Source: an uncultured Christensenellaceae bacterium (GTDB taxonomy: Bacteria; Bacillota; Clostridia; Christensenellales; Borkfalkiaceae). Taken from it: a stretch of 64,000 bases of DNA. The translations under genes and the position numbers were made by a program. Positions 40,799 through 49,758 of the stretch are shown here, in pieces (positions within the stretch are counted from its first letter, which is position 1; each line of letters starts with the position of its first letter). The notes below the pieces were generated by a model, which saw only the letters and a list, made by a program, of their open reading frames with translations, did no database searches and had not been told where the DNA came from. The stretch is from the NCBI GenBank assembly GCA_910586985.1, contig CAJUKK010000006.1, forward strand, positions 1 through 64,000, read 5' to 3'.

Positions 40799-41857
40799 TC
40801 AAAGATCAAACGCCATCGCCGTAATATCGTCGTTAAACGTACCGCAAAATGCGGTTAACGCCGCTTTTAACCGCTCGATAAAGTGTTCGGCATTCTCCGA
40901 ATGCTGCAACACGCCCTCCACGCGTTCGAGGGTAAACTGCTCCCCCTTTTCGTTCTTACTCTCCGTCACGCCGTCGGTAAGCAACACGAGAATGTCCCCC
41001 TCCCGATAACCGATCGCGCGATCCGCATACTTGAATTCGGGAATCCACGTAGAGATGGGCGGGGAATTCATTACGATTTCGTCGATTCCCATTCTGCTCT
41101 TTAACAGGATCGGCGCGTTATGTCCCGCCACAGAATAGATAAGCTCCCGCCGCTCCTTGTTGATCCGCACGACCGCCGCCGTCACGTACGAACGTTCGTC
41201 CAGATTGAGTTCCTGAAACTTTGCATTCAGGCGCTGCAGCGCGCGCGCAGGAGAGGGTTCTTCCCGATCCCATCCCGCCTTTACAAATGCGGAGAGCATC
41301 CCCGCGGAAATACCCTTCCCCGATACGTCCGACAGAAAACCGACCGTATCGCCTTCCACCTCGTAAACGTCGGGAAGATCGCCGCCGATCTCGCGGCAGG
41401 GAATATACATAAACGAATAGGGAACGCTGCTCCCCTTGCTCGCCGCGGGAAGTAATCTTTGCTGAATATTCTGCGCGGAGTGCATCTCCTGCGCGATCTC
41501 CATTTCGTAAGCGTTATCGACAATCCCGAGATAAAATTTCCCCATCGGCTTTACCTTGATCCGGAATCCGACGTTACCGCTCTCTCCGCTCTTGACGATG
41601 AGGTTCCGGAAAGCATGTCCGCCGTGTTTCGCCGCGTTTAAAAAAAGCTTGCGTATGGTACAATATGTACACTTAATGCCCGTGCCGCACGCAGCCGGCT
41701 CGGGACAAGAAGTCGCATCTTTGAGCGTGCCTCTGCTCTTGGAATCGGGAAAATAATCGCAAAAAGCTTTATTGGCATAGCGCACGCGCAAATTTTTGTC
41801 GACAAGGATCGCCGCCGTCGGTAAGTTGTTGAGTATGGTTTTAAAAAGATTAGGCAT
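40799..41857 (-). CDS. PAS-like sensor with SpoIIE/PP2C phosphatase domain
   Basis: The ATG at 41857 (352 residues) follows AGGGGTTGAAC. Residues 1-120 form a PAS-like sensor with a CPEPAACGTGIKCTYC stretch near 50-66: four cysteines that could bind an Fe-S cluster or a metal. Residues 140-352 are a SpoIIE-type PP2C phosphatase, with GGDLPDVYEVEGDTVGFLSDVSGKGISAGM-type motifs near 155-190 and LLTDGVTESKN near 295. Such proteins dephosphorylate anti-sigma-factor antagonists in stress or redox signalling. No sigma/anti-sigma partner is adjacent. Confidence 0.88.
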   Translation of the reverse strand: MPNLFKTILNNLPTAAILVDKNLRVRYANKAFCDYFPDSKSRGTLKDATSCPEPAACGTGIKCTYCTIRKLFLNAAKHGGHAFRNLIVKSGESGNVGFRIKVKPMGKFYLGIVDNAYEMEIAQEMHSAQNIQQRLLPAASKGSSVPYSFMYIPCREIGGDLPDVYEVEGDTVGFLSDVSGKGISAGMLSAFVKAGWDREEPSPARALQRLNAKFQELNLDERSYVTAAVVRINKERRELIYSVAGHNAPILLKSRMGIDEIVMNSPPISTWIPEFKYADRAIGYREGDILVLLTDGVTESKNEKGEQFTLERVEGVLQHSENAEHFIERLKAALTAFCGTFNDDITAMAFDL

Positions 41858-41859
41858 GT

Positions 41860-42729
41860 TCAACCCCTGTAAAACTTTAATACGCCGCTGACGATGCGCG
41901 CGTTAAGAGCATCCGTTTCAAACAATTCCCCGTCGTATTGCGCAACGCACTTTTCGTGCGGCACGATGGACGCCGCCTCGCACGTGATCCTTTTTGCAAA
42001 AGGCAAATCGAGCAACTTTCCGCGCATGAGCATGATCAGCGCGCCCAAAAGTCTGCTCCGTTTCGGGCAATCGACAACGACGAGTTCGAGCATTCCGTCG
42101 TCGATCTTTGCGGGCGGGCAGAGAGGAATTCCCCCGCCGAGCTGCCTGCCGTTGCAGACCGCCGCTATCAGCGCGTTCTTCGAAACGGTCACTCCGTTTG
42201 CGCTTGCCGTCAGTCCGCAGCCGCGATATTTGATCAAAGAAGCGATGAGACTGAAAAAATACTTGCTCTTTTTATGAAAGCGCCGCATCTTCTCGCACCG
42301 CGTGAGAATATCCACGTCCATGCCGAGTCCGGCGATATTCATACACCGCCGTCCGCTCGTAAATTCGATAAAGTCAACATACTGCGTCCGATCGTTTATA
42401 ATCGCATCGAGAGCCGCCAAGCCGTTCGGGATTCCCGCGCCCGCCGCAAAATCATTGCCCGTTCCCGCAGGAATCAGACCGAGCGTGCACCGCTCGGGAT
42501 GAACGATTCCCGATATCGCCTCGTTGAGTGTGCCGTCTCCGCCGACAACTACAATCTTCGCCCCCGCCTCTGCAGTCACAGCGCGCGCATATTCCGTCGC
42601 GTCCCCTTTTTTACGCGTGCCGAATACACGGTATACGATCCCCCGCGCGTCGAGCGATTGCGTAACCGCGCCGAGCAATTTTTTTCCTTTCCCCCGAAAG
42701 GATTTCGGATTTGCGATAATATTAAGCAT
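41860..42729 (-). CDS. Diacylglycerol kinase-family lipid kinase (DagK/YegS-like)
   Basis: The start at 42729 (289 residues) is chosen because the only promoter has its -10 box overlapping the earlier in-frame ATG at 42765, which therefore cannot be in the message. The catalytic VVVGGDGTLNEA motif lies near residue 62 and PAGTGNDFA near 88. This family phosphorylates diacylglycerol or related lipids and belongs to membrane lipid recycling. It is transcribed towards the PAS-SpoIIE gene with a 2-base gap. Confidence 0.88.
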   Translation of the reverse strand: MLNIIANPKSFRGKGKKLLGAVTQSLDARGIVYRVFGTRKKGDATEYARAVTAEAGAKIVVVGGDGTLNEAISGIVHPERCTLGLIPAGTGNDFAAGAGIPNGLAALDAIINDRTQYVDFIEFTSGRRCMNIAGLGMDVDILTRCEKMRRFHKKSKYFFSLIASLIKYRGCGLTASANGVTVSKNALIAAVCNGRQLGGGIPLCPPAKIDDGMLELVVVDCPKRSRLLGALIMLMRGKLLDLPFAKRITCEAASIVPHEKCVAQYDGELFETDALNARIVSGVLKFYRG

Positions 42730-42763
42730 TTTCTTCCGTGACGAGCATAAATTGATATTTTCC

Positions 42764-42792
42764 ATTATATATCATTTCTCGAAGAATTGCAA
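42764..42792 (-). promoter_or_regulatory. Promoter of the lipid kinase gene
   Basis: On the minus strand TTGCAA (42792-42787), a 17-base spacer and TATAAT (42769-42764) form a good vegetative promoter. The -35 hexamer is palindromic and also serves the plus-strand promoter of the CCA gene. Confidence 0.75.
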
Positions 42793-42815
42793 ATTTTTTT
42801 TCAATCTGCTATACT
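42787..42815 (+). promoter_or_regulatory. Promoter of the CCA-adding enzyme gene
   Basis: TTGCAA (42787-42792), a 17-base spacer and TATACT (42810-42815) precede the ATG at 42846, with GAGGCGTT as binding site. It shares the TTGCAA box with the divergent lipid kinase promoter. Confidence 0.7.
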
Positions 42816-42845
42816 CATTTCATATAAATTTTCTTTTGAGGCGTT

Positions 42846-44204
42846 ATGCGGAAATTTTTACCTGAAAATTTAATTAAAATGGCGGACGTATGTCAACATT
42901 CATTGTATATCGTAGGAGGGAGCGTACGCGACTTTTTGCTCGGATATCCTGCGTCCCTTTCGACCGACTGGGACATATGCTCCCCCGCGCCCGAAGATAT
43001 AATGATTGCCGCCGCCGAGCGGTGCGGCGTAACGGTCGCATCCGTCTTCCGCAATACGGGCACGGTAAAGTTGAAGGACAAGGAAGGCGCGGCGTACGAA
43101 TTTACCCGTTTCCGCTCGGATAAATACGTACGCGGACTGCACACTCCCGCCGAAATCACGTTTACCGACAGTATGGAAGTGGATGCGCGTCGCCGCGACT
43201 TTTGCGCAAATGCCGTGTATTACGATATAAAAAACGACGCGTTTTGCGATCCGCTCGGGGGCATGCCCGACATTTCCGCAAAAATACTGCGAACCGTCGC
43301 CCCCGCAAAAAAAGTATTCGGCGAAGACGGACTCCGACTCATGCGCCTTGCACGGTTTGCGGCGGAACTCGGCTTTTCTCCCGACGGAGAATGTCTTGAA
43401 GGAGCAAAACGGCATGCGGCTCTCATCCGCGATATTGCGCCGGAACGCGTCTTTTCGGAACTGAACGCCATTTTAAACGCCGATTTAAAACACGGCGTCA
43501 AGGACGCGCCCGAACGCGGTTTGCGCATTCTGAGCGATACGGGCGTGCTCGACGAAATTTTACCCGAACTCACGCTCGGGCGGGGCATGCCCCAACCTAA
43601 GGCATTTCACAGTCACGACGTATTCGAACATTCCATCCGCTGCGTGCGCTACGCACCGCCCGAAATACGTTTTGCCGCGCTCCTGCACGACGTCGGAAAA
43701 CCGTACTGTATGTTGCGGGACGGAAATTATTACCGGCATCCCGAAGAGGGCGCGCGTATTGCAAAAGAAATTCTATCCCGCCTCAAAGCGTCCAATAAAC
43801 TGATTATAAAGACGCAAAATCTCGTAGCGCTGCACATGCGAGACTATAACTACCTCATGAGGGAAAGCAAGGTGCGACGCGATATCGTAGAAAATTATCC
43901 GCTGATCGAAGATTTGTTCTCACTCAAGCAAGCGGATTATTCCGCCTGCAAAGACGATCTTTCCCCCGCGCCCGTCGTCGGCAAATGGAAAAACATTCTT
44001 ACTGCAATGCGGAGCGAAGGCGTTCCCTTCTCTCTCAAAGAGCTGAACGTGAACGGCGCGGATGCGGAATCGCTCGGCATTCCGCGCGAAGAAATCGGCA
44101 AGACTCTGTGCAAACTGCTTGAAGAATGCACGCTCGACGGAACGCTGAATACGCGCGATTTACTCTTAAAACGGTTAAAAAAACAAGCGAAAAAATATAC
44201 GTAA
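42846..44204 (+). CDS. cca: tRNA CCA-nucleotidyltransferase with HD domain
   Basis: This 452-residue enzyme adds or repairs the 3' CCA of tRNAs. The class II nucleotidyltransferase head has YIVGGSVRDFLLG at residues 21-33, then DWDIC near 43, RRDFCANA near 115 and a nearby RLMRLARF segment. An HD-type domain with LLHDVGKP near 280 is present. The ATG has GAGG upstream. Its stop is 10 bases from rmuC. Confidence 0.9.
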   Translation: MRKFLPENLIKMADVCQHSLYIVGGSVRDFLLGYPASLSTDWDICSPAPEDIMIAAAERCGVTVASVFRNTGTVKLKDKEGAAYEFTRFRSDKYVRGLHTPAEITFTDSMEVDARRRDFCANAVYYDIKNDAFCDPLGGMPDISAKILRTVAPAKKVFGEDGLRLMRLARFAAELGFSPDGECLEGAKRHAALIRDIAPERVFSELNAILNADLKHGVKDAPERGLRILSDTGVLDEILPELTLGRGMPQPKAFHSHDVFEHSIRCVRYAPPEIRFAALLHDVGKPYCMLRDGNYYRHPEEGARIAKEILSRLKASNKLIIKTQNLVALHMRDYNYLMRESKVRRDIVENYPLIEDLFSLKQADYSACKDDLSPAPVVGKWKNILTAMRSEGVPFSLKELNVNGADAESLGIPREEIGKTLCKLLEECTLDGTLNTRDLLLKRLKKQAKKYT

Positions 44205-44214
44205 AGGACAAATT

Positions 44215-45366
44215 ATGCAAACGACGCTTCTCATCATCTCTATTCTGCTCGCCGCAATCAACTTAATCATTCTTCTGTACCTTGCGCTCCGGAAAAAGAA
44301 CGGGCAAACGGATCGGGGTGATCTGCGGCAAATGGAGGAAAAACTCCATTCAATTGCAAGCCTTACAGACTACTGCGCGCGCGCAACGGAAAATCTGAAC
44401 CGTACGACCGAACAGCGGCTTTCCGGTATTCAGGCGCGACTGACGGAAGACATCAAATACATTATCGACGCAAACGCGCATAATCTGGAACGCATACGAC
44501 GCACGGTGGACGATAAACTCACCTCCTCGCTTGACGGAAGACTTTCCGAAAGCTATGCGCGCATAGCGGAGCGGCTGGAAAAGATGTACGAGAGCGTGGG
44601 CGAGATGAAGAGTCTTTCCCAAAGCGTAACGGACATCAAGCGCGTGTTCACCAACGTCAAACTGCGCGGCACGTGGGGAGAAACGCAACTCAACGCTCTG
44701 CTCGAACAGATGCTTGCACCCGAGCAATACCGCTCGAGCGTCAGGCTGAATCCGCTCGACAATACCCTCGTTGATTTTGCGGTGCTTCTGCCCGCCAAGA
44801 ACGGCGACACGGTTTATCTTCCCATCGACAGCAAATTCCCCGTCGAAGAGTTTGAACGCCTTTGCGCGGCATCCGAACGGAACGACAGAGACGGCGTCGC
44901 GGAGGCGCGCAAAAAGTTGGAGCGCGCGGTCAAAACGCAGGCGGAGTCCATCGCGTCCAAATACATTTTACCGCCTGTTACGACGGACTTTGCGATCATG
45001 TATCTGCCCCTCGAGGGACTGTATGCGGAAGTTTTAAAAATGCCCGCTCTCGCCGAATTTTTACATACAAAGCGAGTCATGGTATGCGGACCAACCAACT
45101 TCGGCGCGCTCCTGTCCACGTTACAGACGGGATTCCGCACGGCGGCGATCGAAAAGCGTTCGGGGGAACTCAGACAAATGCTCGAGGCGTTCCGTCTTGA
45201 TTTTTATAAGTTTTCGGAGCTGCTCGACAAGACAAGTAAAAAGTTGCGCGAAGCGCAGGACTCCATTGAAAGCGCGGCAAAACGAACCAATCAGATCGGC
45301 AGGAAACTCGACTCTTTCCGCGCGATCGGCACGCCGCCCGACCCTCCCGATGAAAGCCGCGACTGA
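44215..45366 (+). CDS. rmuC: RmuC-family DNA recombination protein
   Basis: The 383-residue product has one N-terminal membrane segment (about residues 5-22), a long coiled coil (40-140) and the RmuC nuclease-like domain (from about 145). That domain holds the GTWGETQLNALLEQML segment near 145-160 and the DSKFPVEEFERL stretch near 205. RmuC limits certain DNA rearrangements. Start after AAAGGACAAATT. Confidence 0.88.
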   Translation: MQTTLLIISILLAAINLIILLYLALRKKNGQTDRGDLRQMEEKLHSIASLTDYCARATENLNRTTEQRLSGIQARLTEDIKYIIDANAHNLERIRRTVDDKLTSSLDGRLSESYARIAERLEKMYESVGEMKSLSQSVTDIKRVFTNVKLRGTWGETQLNALLEQMLAPEQYRSSVRLNPLDNTLVDFAVLLPAKNGDTVYLPIDSKFPVEEFERLCAASERNDRDGVAEARKKLERAVKTQAESIASKYILPPVTTDFAIMYLPLEGLYAEVLKMPALAEFLHTKRVMVCGPTNFGALLSTLQTGFRTAAIEKRSGELRQMLEAFRLDFYKFSELLDKTSKKLREAQDSIESAAKRTNQIGRKLDSFRAIGTPPDPPDESRD

Positions 45367-45397
45367 ATACCGTTAATTTTTTCCTTCCCTCAATTAC

Positions 45398-45426
45398 TTG
45401 CAATTTAGCACGGATTATACTATAAT
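45398..45426 (+). promoter_or_regulatory. Promoter with leaderless output
   Basis: TTGCAA (45398-45403), a 17-base spacer and TATAAT (45421-45426) lie so that the expected start base coincides with the ATG at 45433. No ribosome binding site precedes that ATG. Confidence 0.75.
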
Positions 45427-45432
45427 AGTGAT

Positions 45433-45756
45433 ATGAAGAAAATTGTCAGACTCGATGCCGCACCGACGGGACTGTTCGATGCGTTCACTCAGGAAAACGC
45501 ATCCTCGAAAAAAAGCGTTCAAGGCGGTTTTTTGCAGCGCTCGAACGGCATCGACCGCATCGAAAGCGGCGGAAGATTCAAATGTTTTCGGGACGGAAAC
45601 GCCTATGTGAAAATCGAGCGCGGCATCGGACATTTCAAATGGGCGCGCGGCGAAATGCCGTTTGCGGCGGGCGATACGTTTTATATGCAATCGGTGGGCG
45701 AATTTGAAGTAAACGGAAACTGCTGCTTTATGATTTCCGAAAACCGAAACTCTTAA
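45433..45756 (+). CDS. Unknown 107-residue protein, probably leaderless
   Basis: This small protein is mostly alpha/beta with several Gly and aromatic residues (a FAAGDTFYM stretch near 80-88, then EVNGNCCFMISENRN). The pattern of strands and Gly-turns resembles a cupin-like barrel but lacks the metal His/Glu motif. No family was recognised. The promoter's -10 box ends 6 bases before the ATG, so the mRNA should be leaderless. The next gene starts 16 bases past its stop. Confidence 0.65.
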   Translation: MKKIVRLDAAPTGLFDAFTQENASSKKSVQGGFLQRSNGIDRIESGGRFKCFRDGNAYVKIERGIGHFKWARGEMPFAAGDTFYMQSVGEFEVNGNCCFMISENRNS

Positions 45757-45772
45757 TCAAGGAGGAACAACC

Positions 45773-48466
45773 GTGGGAAAAAAGAAAAACGCGCCGACGG
45801 GCGAACAGGAAAGCGCGGCTCCGAAAAAACTGACGAAAAAAGAAAAGAAATTACTTGACAAGCGCAAAGACAACGAACAACGCGTAATCGAGGACGCCCT
45901 CGTTAAACAAGGACGTTTAAAGACGCGGGTCAGATATGAGCGCAGAAGCTTTCTTTGGAACGCGCTCGTTATTTCGCTTGTCTTTTTATTCGGTATTTTC
46001 GCAGGACTCGGCGGACTCATCGGCGGAATTTATTTTGCGGGCAAAAAATTTTCCGTCAAAAACGTTATGACGGGTATCGGCATGGACTACACGCAATACG
46101 TCAACGAAGCGTATGCCGAAATGTCGCTCATCGATCTCATCGAAGAAGTCGTCAAAGAAGTGCAGAGTACGGAGTCGCTCTCTCTCGACGTCATCGGAAA
46201 GTACTCCCCTTTCGTTAAAACGCAGATACAAAACATTGCCGACATTATGGCTGACGCGGGAATTACGCTCAATGTAGACGGACTGATGGCAACCCCGTTT
46301 TCCGATCTGGGCGCGTATTTTCAGGAAGAAGTCGTACAAAAAATCGAACTCGGCGGCGTACTCGGCGTGACCGCAGAATCGGACGGCATGATGCTGTCGC
46401 TCTGCTACGGAAAAGAGGGCGTGGATTACGATATCGTCGAAGGAAAAATCGTCCCCCGCGCCACTTCCGAAAACTATCCGCTTACGGTGGGCGTACTCGA
46501 AGAAAAGGCGACGGAAGTCATTTACGGAATGGAACTCGGCTCATTGCTGAATATCGATCCCGCGCAAGCGGATTCGATCATGATGTCCCTTTGCTACGGC
46601 AAGGAAGGAATCGATTATACCGTCGAATCGAATAAAGTCGTTCCCGTTGAAGGCGGAAAGCCCGCTGCGACTTTACAGGAGCTTATAGACGATGCGAGCG
46701 GCTTGATCGGCGAACTCGAAGTCGAGGCAGTCTTAAACGTCAACGCCGACTCCTCCTCCACGATGCGATATCTTGCATACGGCACGGAGGCGGAAAAGGA
46801 CGAAAACGGCAACTACGTCACCGACGAACAGGGAAACGTTTCATCGGGAAATTATTATATTTCGTCGGAAGGCGAAAAAAAGACGATCGTGATGCGCGTC
46901 GATCCCGAAAGCGGAAAACCGTTCGAAAAACGTACGGTAGACAGCTTAAAGGACGATTCGCTCATCGAAGGCGCGGCGATCGGAGACCTCGTCACCATCG
47001 ACGAAAATTCCTCGGGACTTATGCAGGCGATTTCGCATTGGACGATCGGCGATATGAAAAACCAAAGCAAAATCGAATCCCTGAACGTAGGAGACGTACT
47101 GGACATTTCACCCGATGCAACGGGGCTTATGGCGGCAATCAAAGAATGGACGATCGGAAACCTTAAACAACAACACCGCATCGAACGTTTGAAAATCAGC
47201 GACGTAATCACCTCGGGCGACAACCCCTCCAAGCTCTTTCAGGCGATCGGCTCATGGCGGATCAAAGATCTGACCGCACAGGGAAAAATCGATACCTTGA
47301 CCATTTCTGACATGCTCAATATCAACGAAGATTCTCCGCAGATTTTAAAATCGCTTGCCGAAACTTCGCTCGGCGAGTTCAACACGGCGGTCAAGACTCT
47401 TCCGTTAAAAGATCTTTTGGGCGACGATCTCGAAAAAAATAAACTCCTCCGCACGTTGCAATACAGCACGGTCGAAACGCTCTCCGACGATCTCAAACAT
47501 CTTTCGATCGGAGACGTGTTTACAGAGGAAATCTATTCGTATGCAACCAACTATTCGGCGGGCACGCGCCCGCTTGACAGCGATAAGATCGCAGCAGAGA
47601 ACGTAATTTCAGGCTATACCGTCGACAATAAAGAGGTTATAAAGGGTTACTTTACGAAGGACGGCGCGAACTATTCCATCCTTGCCGAAGAATCGGTAAT
47701 GTACGACGCGCTCATCGCAAAGGAAAACCGCGAAGAGAACGCAGTCTATCGCACGCCCTATTATACCGAACGGCGCGTCATGCTCAAACCCGTTTATACA
47801 TGGTACCTCGTCAACTACGACACAGGTGAACTTGAGCCAATTCCCGAATATCTTTCCGATCTCCCCCGCCACCCCGTTGAAGATTCGGACGACGAAGCGT
47901 ATATTCTGCTCGACGGCACGGACGAAAACGGCGATAAAACACAGACTCGCTACGACCTCGAACGCGTAACGACTTATATTCATACGGACGGATCGCCGCT
48001 CACGGAAGAAGAACAAATACTGCGCGTACACAGCGAGACGGACAAAAATACGGAAAATACGGTTTATTATATTTTGGAACGCATAGAGGTCTACGAACGA
48101 TTCTACGAAGAGGCGCATTCGGAACTCACTTACGAAAACGCCGTCTTGCATTTTACGACGGAGAGCGGCGAAACAGTCACGCGTTATCTGAGCGGTCTTT
48201 GGTATATCCTGCTCGGCGAGGATGCAAGCGCTGCGGAAAACACGAAAATACTCGATATTGCAGCAAATATGACAAGCGCGGTTGCAAAAATGAACCATAT
48301 CACGCTTGGCGAAATGTACGCGCACGAAATAATCGAGAGCGTTCCCGACGTCGACATTTCCAAAATTCCCAACCGCGGTACGGAAAAGGAAAATCTGAAA
48401 GACCTGAGCATTACCGAAGTGATCGCATTCGTTACGAGCATTGCACAATCGGTGAGCGGAAGTTAA
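45773..48466 (+). CDS. Large membrane-anchored repeat protein
   Basis: The 897-residue product starts at a GTG with AAGGAGGAACAACC upstream. A very basic N terminus (Lys/Arg-rich, residues 1-55) is followed by one hydrophobic segment (about 62-92) and a large extracytoplasmic region. That region contains a repeated unit of 30-60 residues. A copy of the form LxVxAxSxxMMxSLCYGKEGxDY appears near 205, 265 and 325. A second series of the form IGDVLxIDxxSxGLMxAIxxWxI(G/K)DLxxQxKIxxL appears near 400-590 at least four times. The C-terminal 250 residues are beta-rich and acidic. It may be a surface or cell-envelope scaffold. No catalytic motif and no known domain were recognised. Confidence 0.75.
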   Translation: MGKKKNAPTGEQESAAPKKLTKKEKKLLDKRKDNEQRVIEDALVKQGRLKTRVRYERRSFLWNALVISLVFLFGIFAGLGGLIGGIYFAGKKFSVKNVMTGIGMDYTQYVNEAYAEMSLIDLIEEVVKEVQSTESLSLDVIGKYSPFVKTQIQNIADIMADAGITLNVDGLMATPFSDLGAYFQEEVVQKIELGGVLGVTAESDGMMLSLCYGKEGVDYDIVEGKIVPRATSENYPLTVGVLEEKATEVIYGMELGSLLNIDPAQADSIMMSLCYGKEGIDYTVESNKVVPVEGGKPAATLQELIDDASGLIGELEVEAVLNVNADSSSTMRYLAYGTEAEKDENGNYVTDEQGNVSSGNYYISSEGEKKTIVMRVDPESGKPFEKRTVDSLKDDSLIEGAAIGDLVTIDENSSGLMQAISHWTIGDMKNQSKIESLNVGDVLDISPDATGLMAAIKEWTIGNLKQQHRIERLKISDVITSGDNPSKLFQAIGSWRIKDLTAQGKIDTLTISDMLNINEDSPQILKSLAETSLGEFNTAVKTLPLKDLLGDDLEKNKLLRTLQYSTVETLSDDLKHLSIGDVFTEEIYSYATNYSAGTRPLDSDKIAAENVISGYTVDNKEVIKGYFTKDGANYSILAEESVMYDALIAKENREENAVYRTPYYTERRVMLKPVYTWYLVNYDTGELEPIPEYLSDLPRHPVEDSDDEAYILLDGTDENGDKTQTRYDLERVTTYIHTDGSPLTEEEQILRVHSETDKNTENTVYYILERIEVYERFYEEAHSELTYENAVLHFTTESGETVTRYLSGLWYILLGEDASAAENTKILDIAANMTSAVAKMNHITLGEMYAHEIIESVPDVDISKIPNRGTEKENLKDLSITEVIAFVTSIAQSVSGS

Positions 48467-48515
48467 CAAAATCAGCAATATCGGCAAAAAATTGCTTTTC
48501 GGAAATCAAAAGCCG

Positions 48516-48544
48516 TTGACTTCCTTCGGAAAATATTGTAAAAT
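48516..48544 (+). promoter_or_regulatory. rpsF operon promoter
   Basis: TTGACT (48516-48521), a 17-base spacer and TAAAAT (48539-48544) lie about 80 bases upstream of rpsF, leaving a leader long enough for autoregulation. Confidence 0.75.
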
Positions 48545-48580
48545 AATTGTCAGCGGAAATATCCGCACATTAAAAACCTT

Positions 48581-48613
48581 GCATACTGGGATACGGTATG
48601 CCGAATAGACCGG
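48581..48613 (+). promoter_or_regulatory. Candidate S6:S18-binding leader element
   Basis: A 6-bp stem GCATAC/GTATGC with a 9-base loop is followed by CCGAATAGACCGG just before the rpsF binding site. In many bacteria the S6-S18 complex represses this operon by binding a CCG-containing stem in the leader, and this position and CCG match. The identification is tentative. Confidence 0.4.
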
Positions 48614-48624
48614 GAGGTGAAAAC

Positions 48625-48909
48625 ATGAAAAAGTACGAAATGCTCCTTCTTCTCAACAGCGAGATGACGGAAGAGGCGCGCGAGGCGGAAATCAAAAAGT
48701 ACGCCGACATCATCGTCTCTATGGGCGGCAACGTCGAGACAACGGACAAATGGGGCGTCAAAAAGACGAGCTACGCCATTAACTACAAGACCGACGCCTT
48801 TTACGTTTTGGTAACTTTCGTAGCAAACGAAAACGTACCGAAAGAACTTGACCGCGTTGCGGGACTTTCGGGCGACGTTTTAAGACGCATGATCACAAAA
48901 GTTGCGTAA
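48625..48909 (+). CDS. rpsF: Ribosomal protein S6
   Basis: This 94-residue S6 begins with KKYEMLLLLNSEM and has the KWGVKKTSYAINYKTDAFY segment typical of S6. Start ATG at 48625 after GGGAGGTGAAAAC. It is the first gene of the rpsF-ssb-rpsR operon. Confidence 0.95.
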   Translation: MKKYEMLLLLNSEMTEEAREAEIKKYADIIVSMGGNVETTDKWGVKKTSYAINYKTDAFYVLVTFVANENVPKELDRVAGLSGDVLRRMITKVA

Positions 48910-48921
48910 AGCGAGGAACTT

Positions 48922-49353
48922 ATGAACAAGGTGTTTTTGATCGGAAATCTGACGCGCGACCCCGAACTTACCGAAACTTCGGGCGGGGTGAGCGTATGCC
49001 ACTTTGCAATCGCCGTAAACAGAACGTATTCCTCGTCCGACGGCGATCGCCAGACGGACTTCTTTAACGTAACCGCTTGGAGAGGTCTTGCCGATAATAT
49101 TGCCCGCTTTATGAAAAAAGGCAGCAAGGTTGCGGTATCGGGCAGCATTCAGATTAGAAATTACGAGGATAATCAAGGTATGAAACGCACTGCGGTAGAC
49201 GTTATTGCGCAGGACGTAGAGTTCCTGACGGCAAAAGGCGCAGGAGACGACTTCTACGACGCGCCGCAAGCAGCGCCTTCGCGCGGAACTGCTCCCGCAA
49301 AGAAAAAACCCGCTTTGCAGTCGTTTGACGACGACGGAGACATCCCGTTCTGA
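48922..49353 (+). CDS. ssb: Single-stranded DNA-binding protein (host)
   Basis: This 143-residue host SSB has an OB domain beginning MNKVFLIGNLTRDPELTET, a Ser/Pro/Ala/Gly-rich linker and an acidic tail ending DDDGDIPF. It lies between S6 and S18 as in most Bacillota. It is related to the phage SSB at 25.5 kb. Confidence 0.95.
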   Translation: MNKVFLIGNLTRDPELTETSGGVSVCHFAIAVNRTYSSSDGDRQTDFFNVTAWRGLADNIARFMKKGSKVAVSGSIQIRNYEDNQGMKRTAVDVIAQDVEFLTAKGAGDDFYDAPQAAPSRGTAPAKKKPALQSFDDDGDIPF

Positions 49354-49381
49354 GAACGGAAGTATTTAAGGAGACATGAAC

Positions 49382-49726
49382 ATGGAAGAGAATATCCAAG
49401 AAGTAAACGAAAACGTCGAAGCAGTCGCGGAAGAAATTGCGGCGGAGACGAAAGAAGTAAAGGAACCTCGCCGCGAAGAGCGCGGAGAAAGACCTGCAAA
49501 ACGCAACTATAAAAAGCAGTCCTATAAAAAGGTTTGCCTTTTCTGTCAGGAAAAAACGGAGCTTATCGACTATAAGGACGTTGCAAAGCTCAAGAAGTTC
49601 GTTGCGGAAGGCGGAAAGATTCTTCCCCGCCGTATGACGGGCACGTGCGCTAAGCATCAAAGAGAGCTTGCAAGCGCAATTAAGCGCGCAAGAGTCGCAG
49701 CGCTTCTCCCCTTTAAAGCAGAGTAA
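49382..49726 (+). CDS. rpsR: Ribosomal protein S18 with acidic N-terminal extension
   Basis: The ATG at 49382 follows AAGGAGACATGAAC. The 114-residue product has an extra N-terminal part of about 45 residues, rich in Glu/Val/Ala and Arg, before the S18 core ([10 protein letters not shown], the [13 protein letters not shown] helix and [19 protein letters not shown]). CLFC plus C and H later make a possible zinc site. S18 is usually 75-80 residues in this group, so the extension is noteworthy. Confidence 0.92.
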   Translation: MEENIQEVNENVEAVAEEIAAETKEVKEPRREERGERPAKRNYKKQSYKKVCLFCQEKTELIDYKDVAKLKKFVAEGGKILPRRMTGTCAKHQRELASAIKRARVAALLPFKAE

Positions 49727-49758
49727 TTAACTTTACAGGGAATAATTAAAACACATGA

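Noticed and set aside
42765..42765. Upstream start for the lipid kinase gene
   Set aside because: The ATG overlaps the -10 box of the only promoter and cannot be in the transcript.
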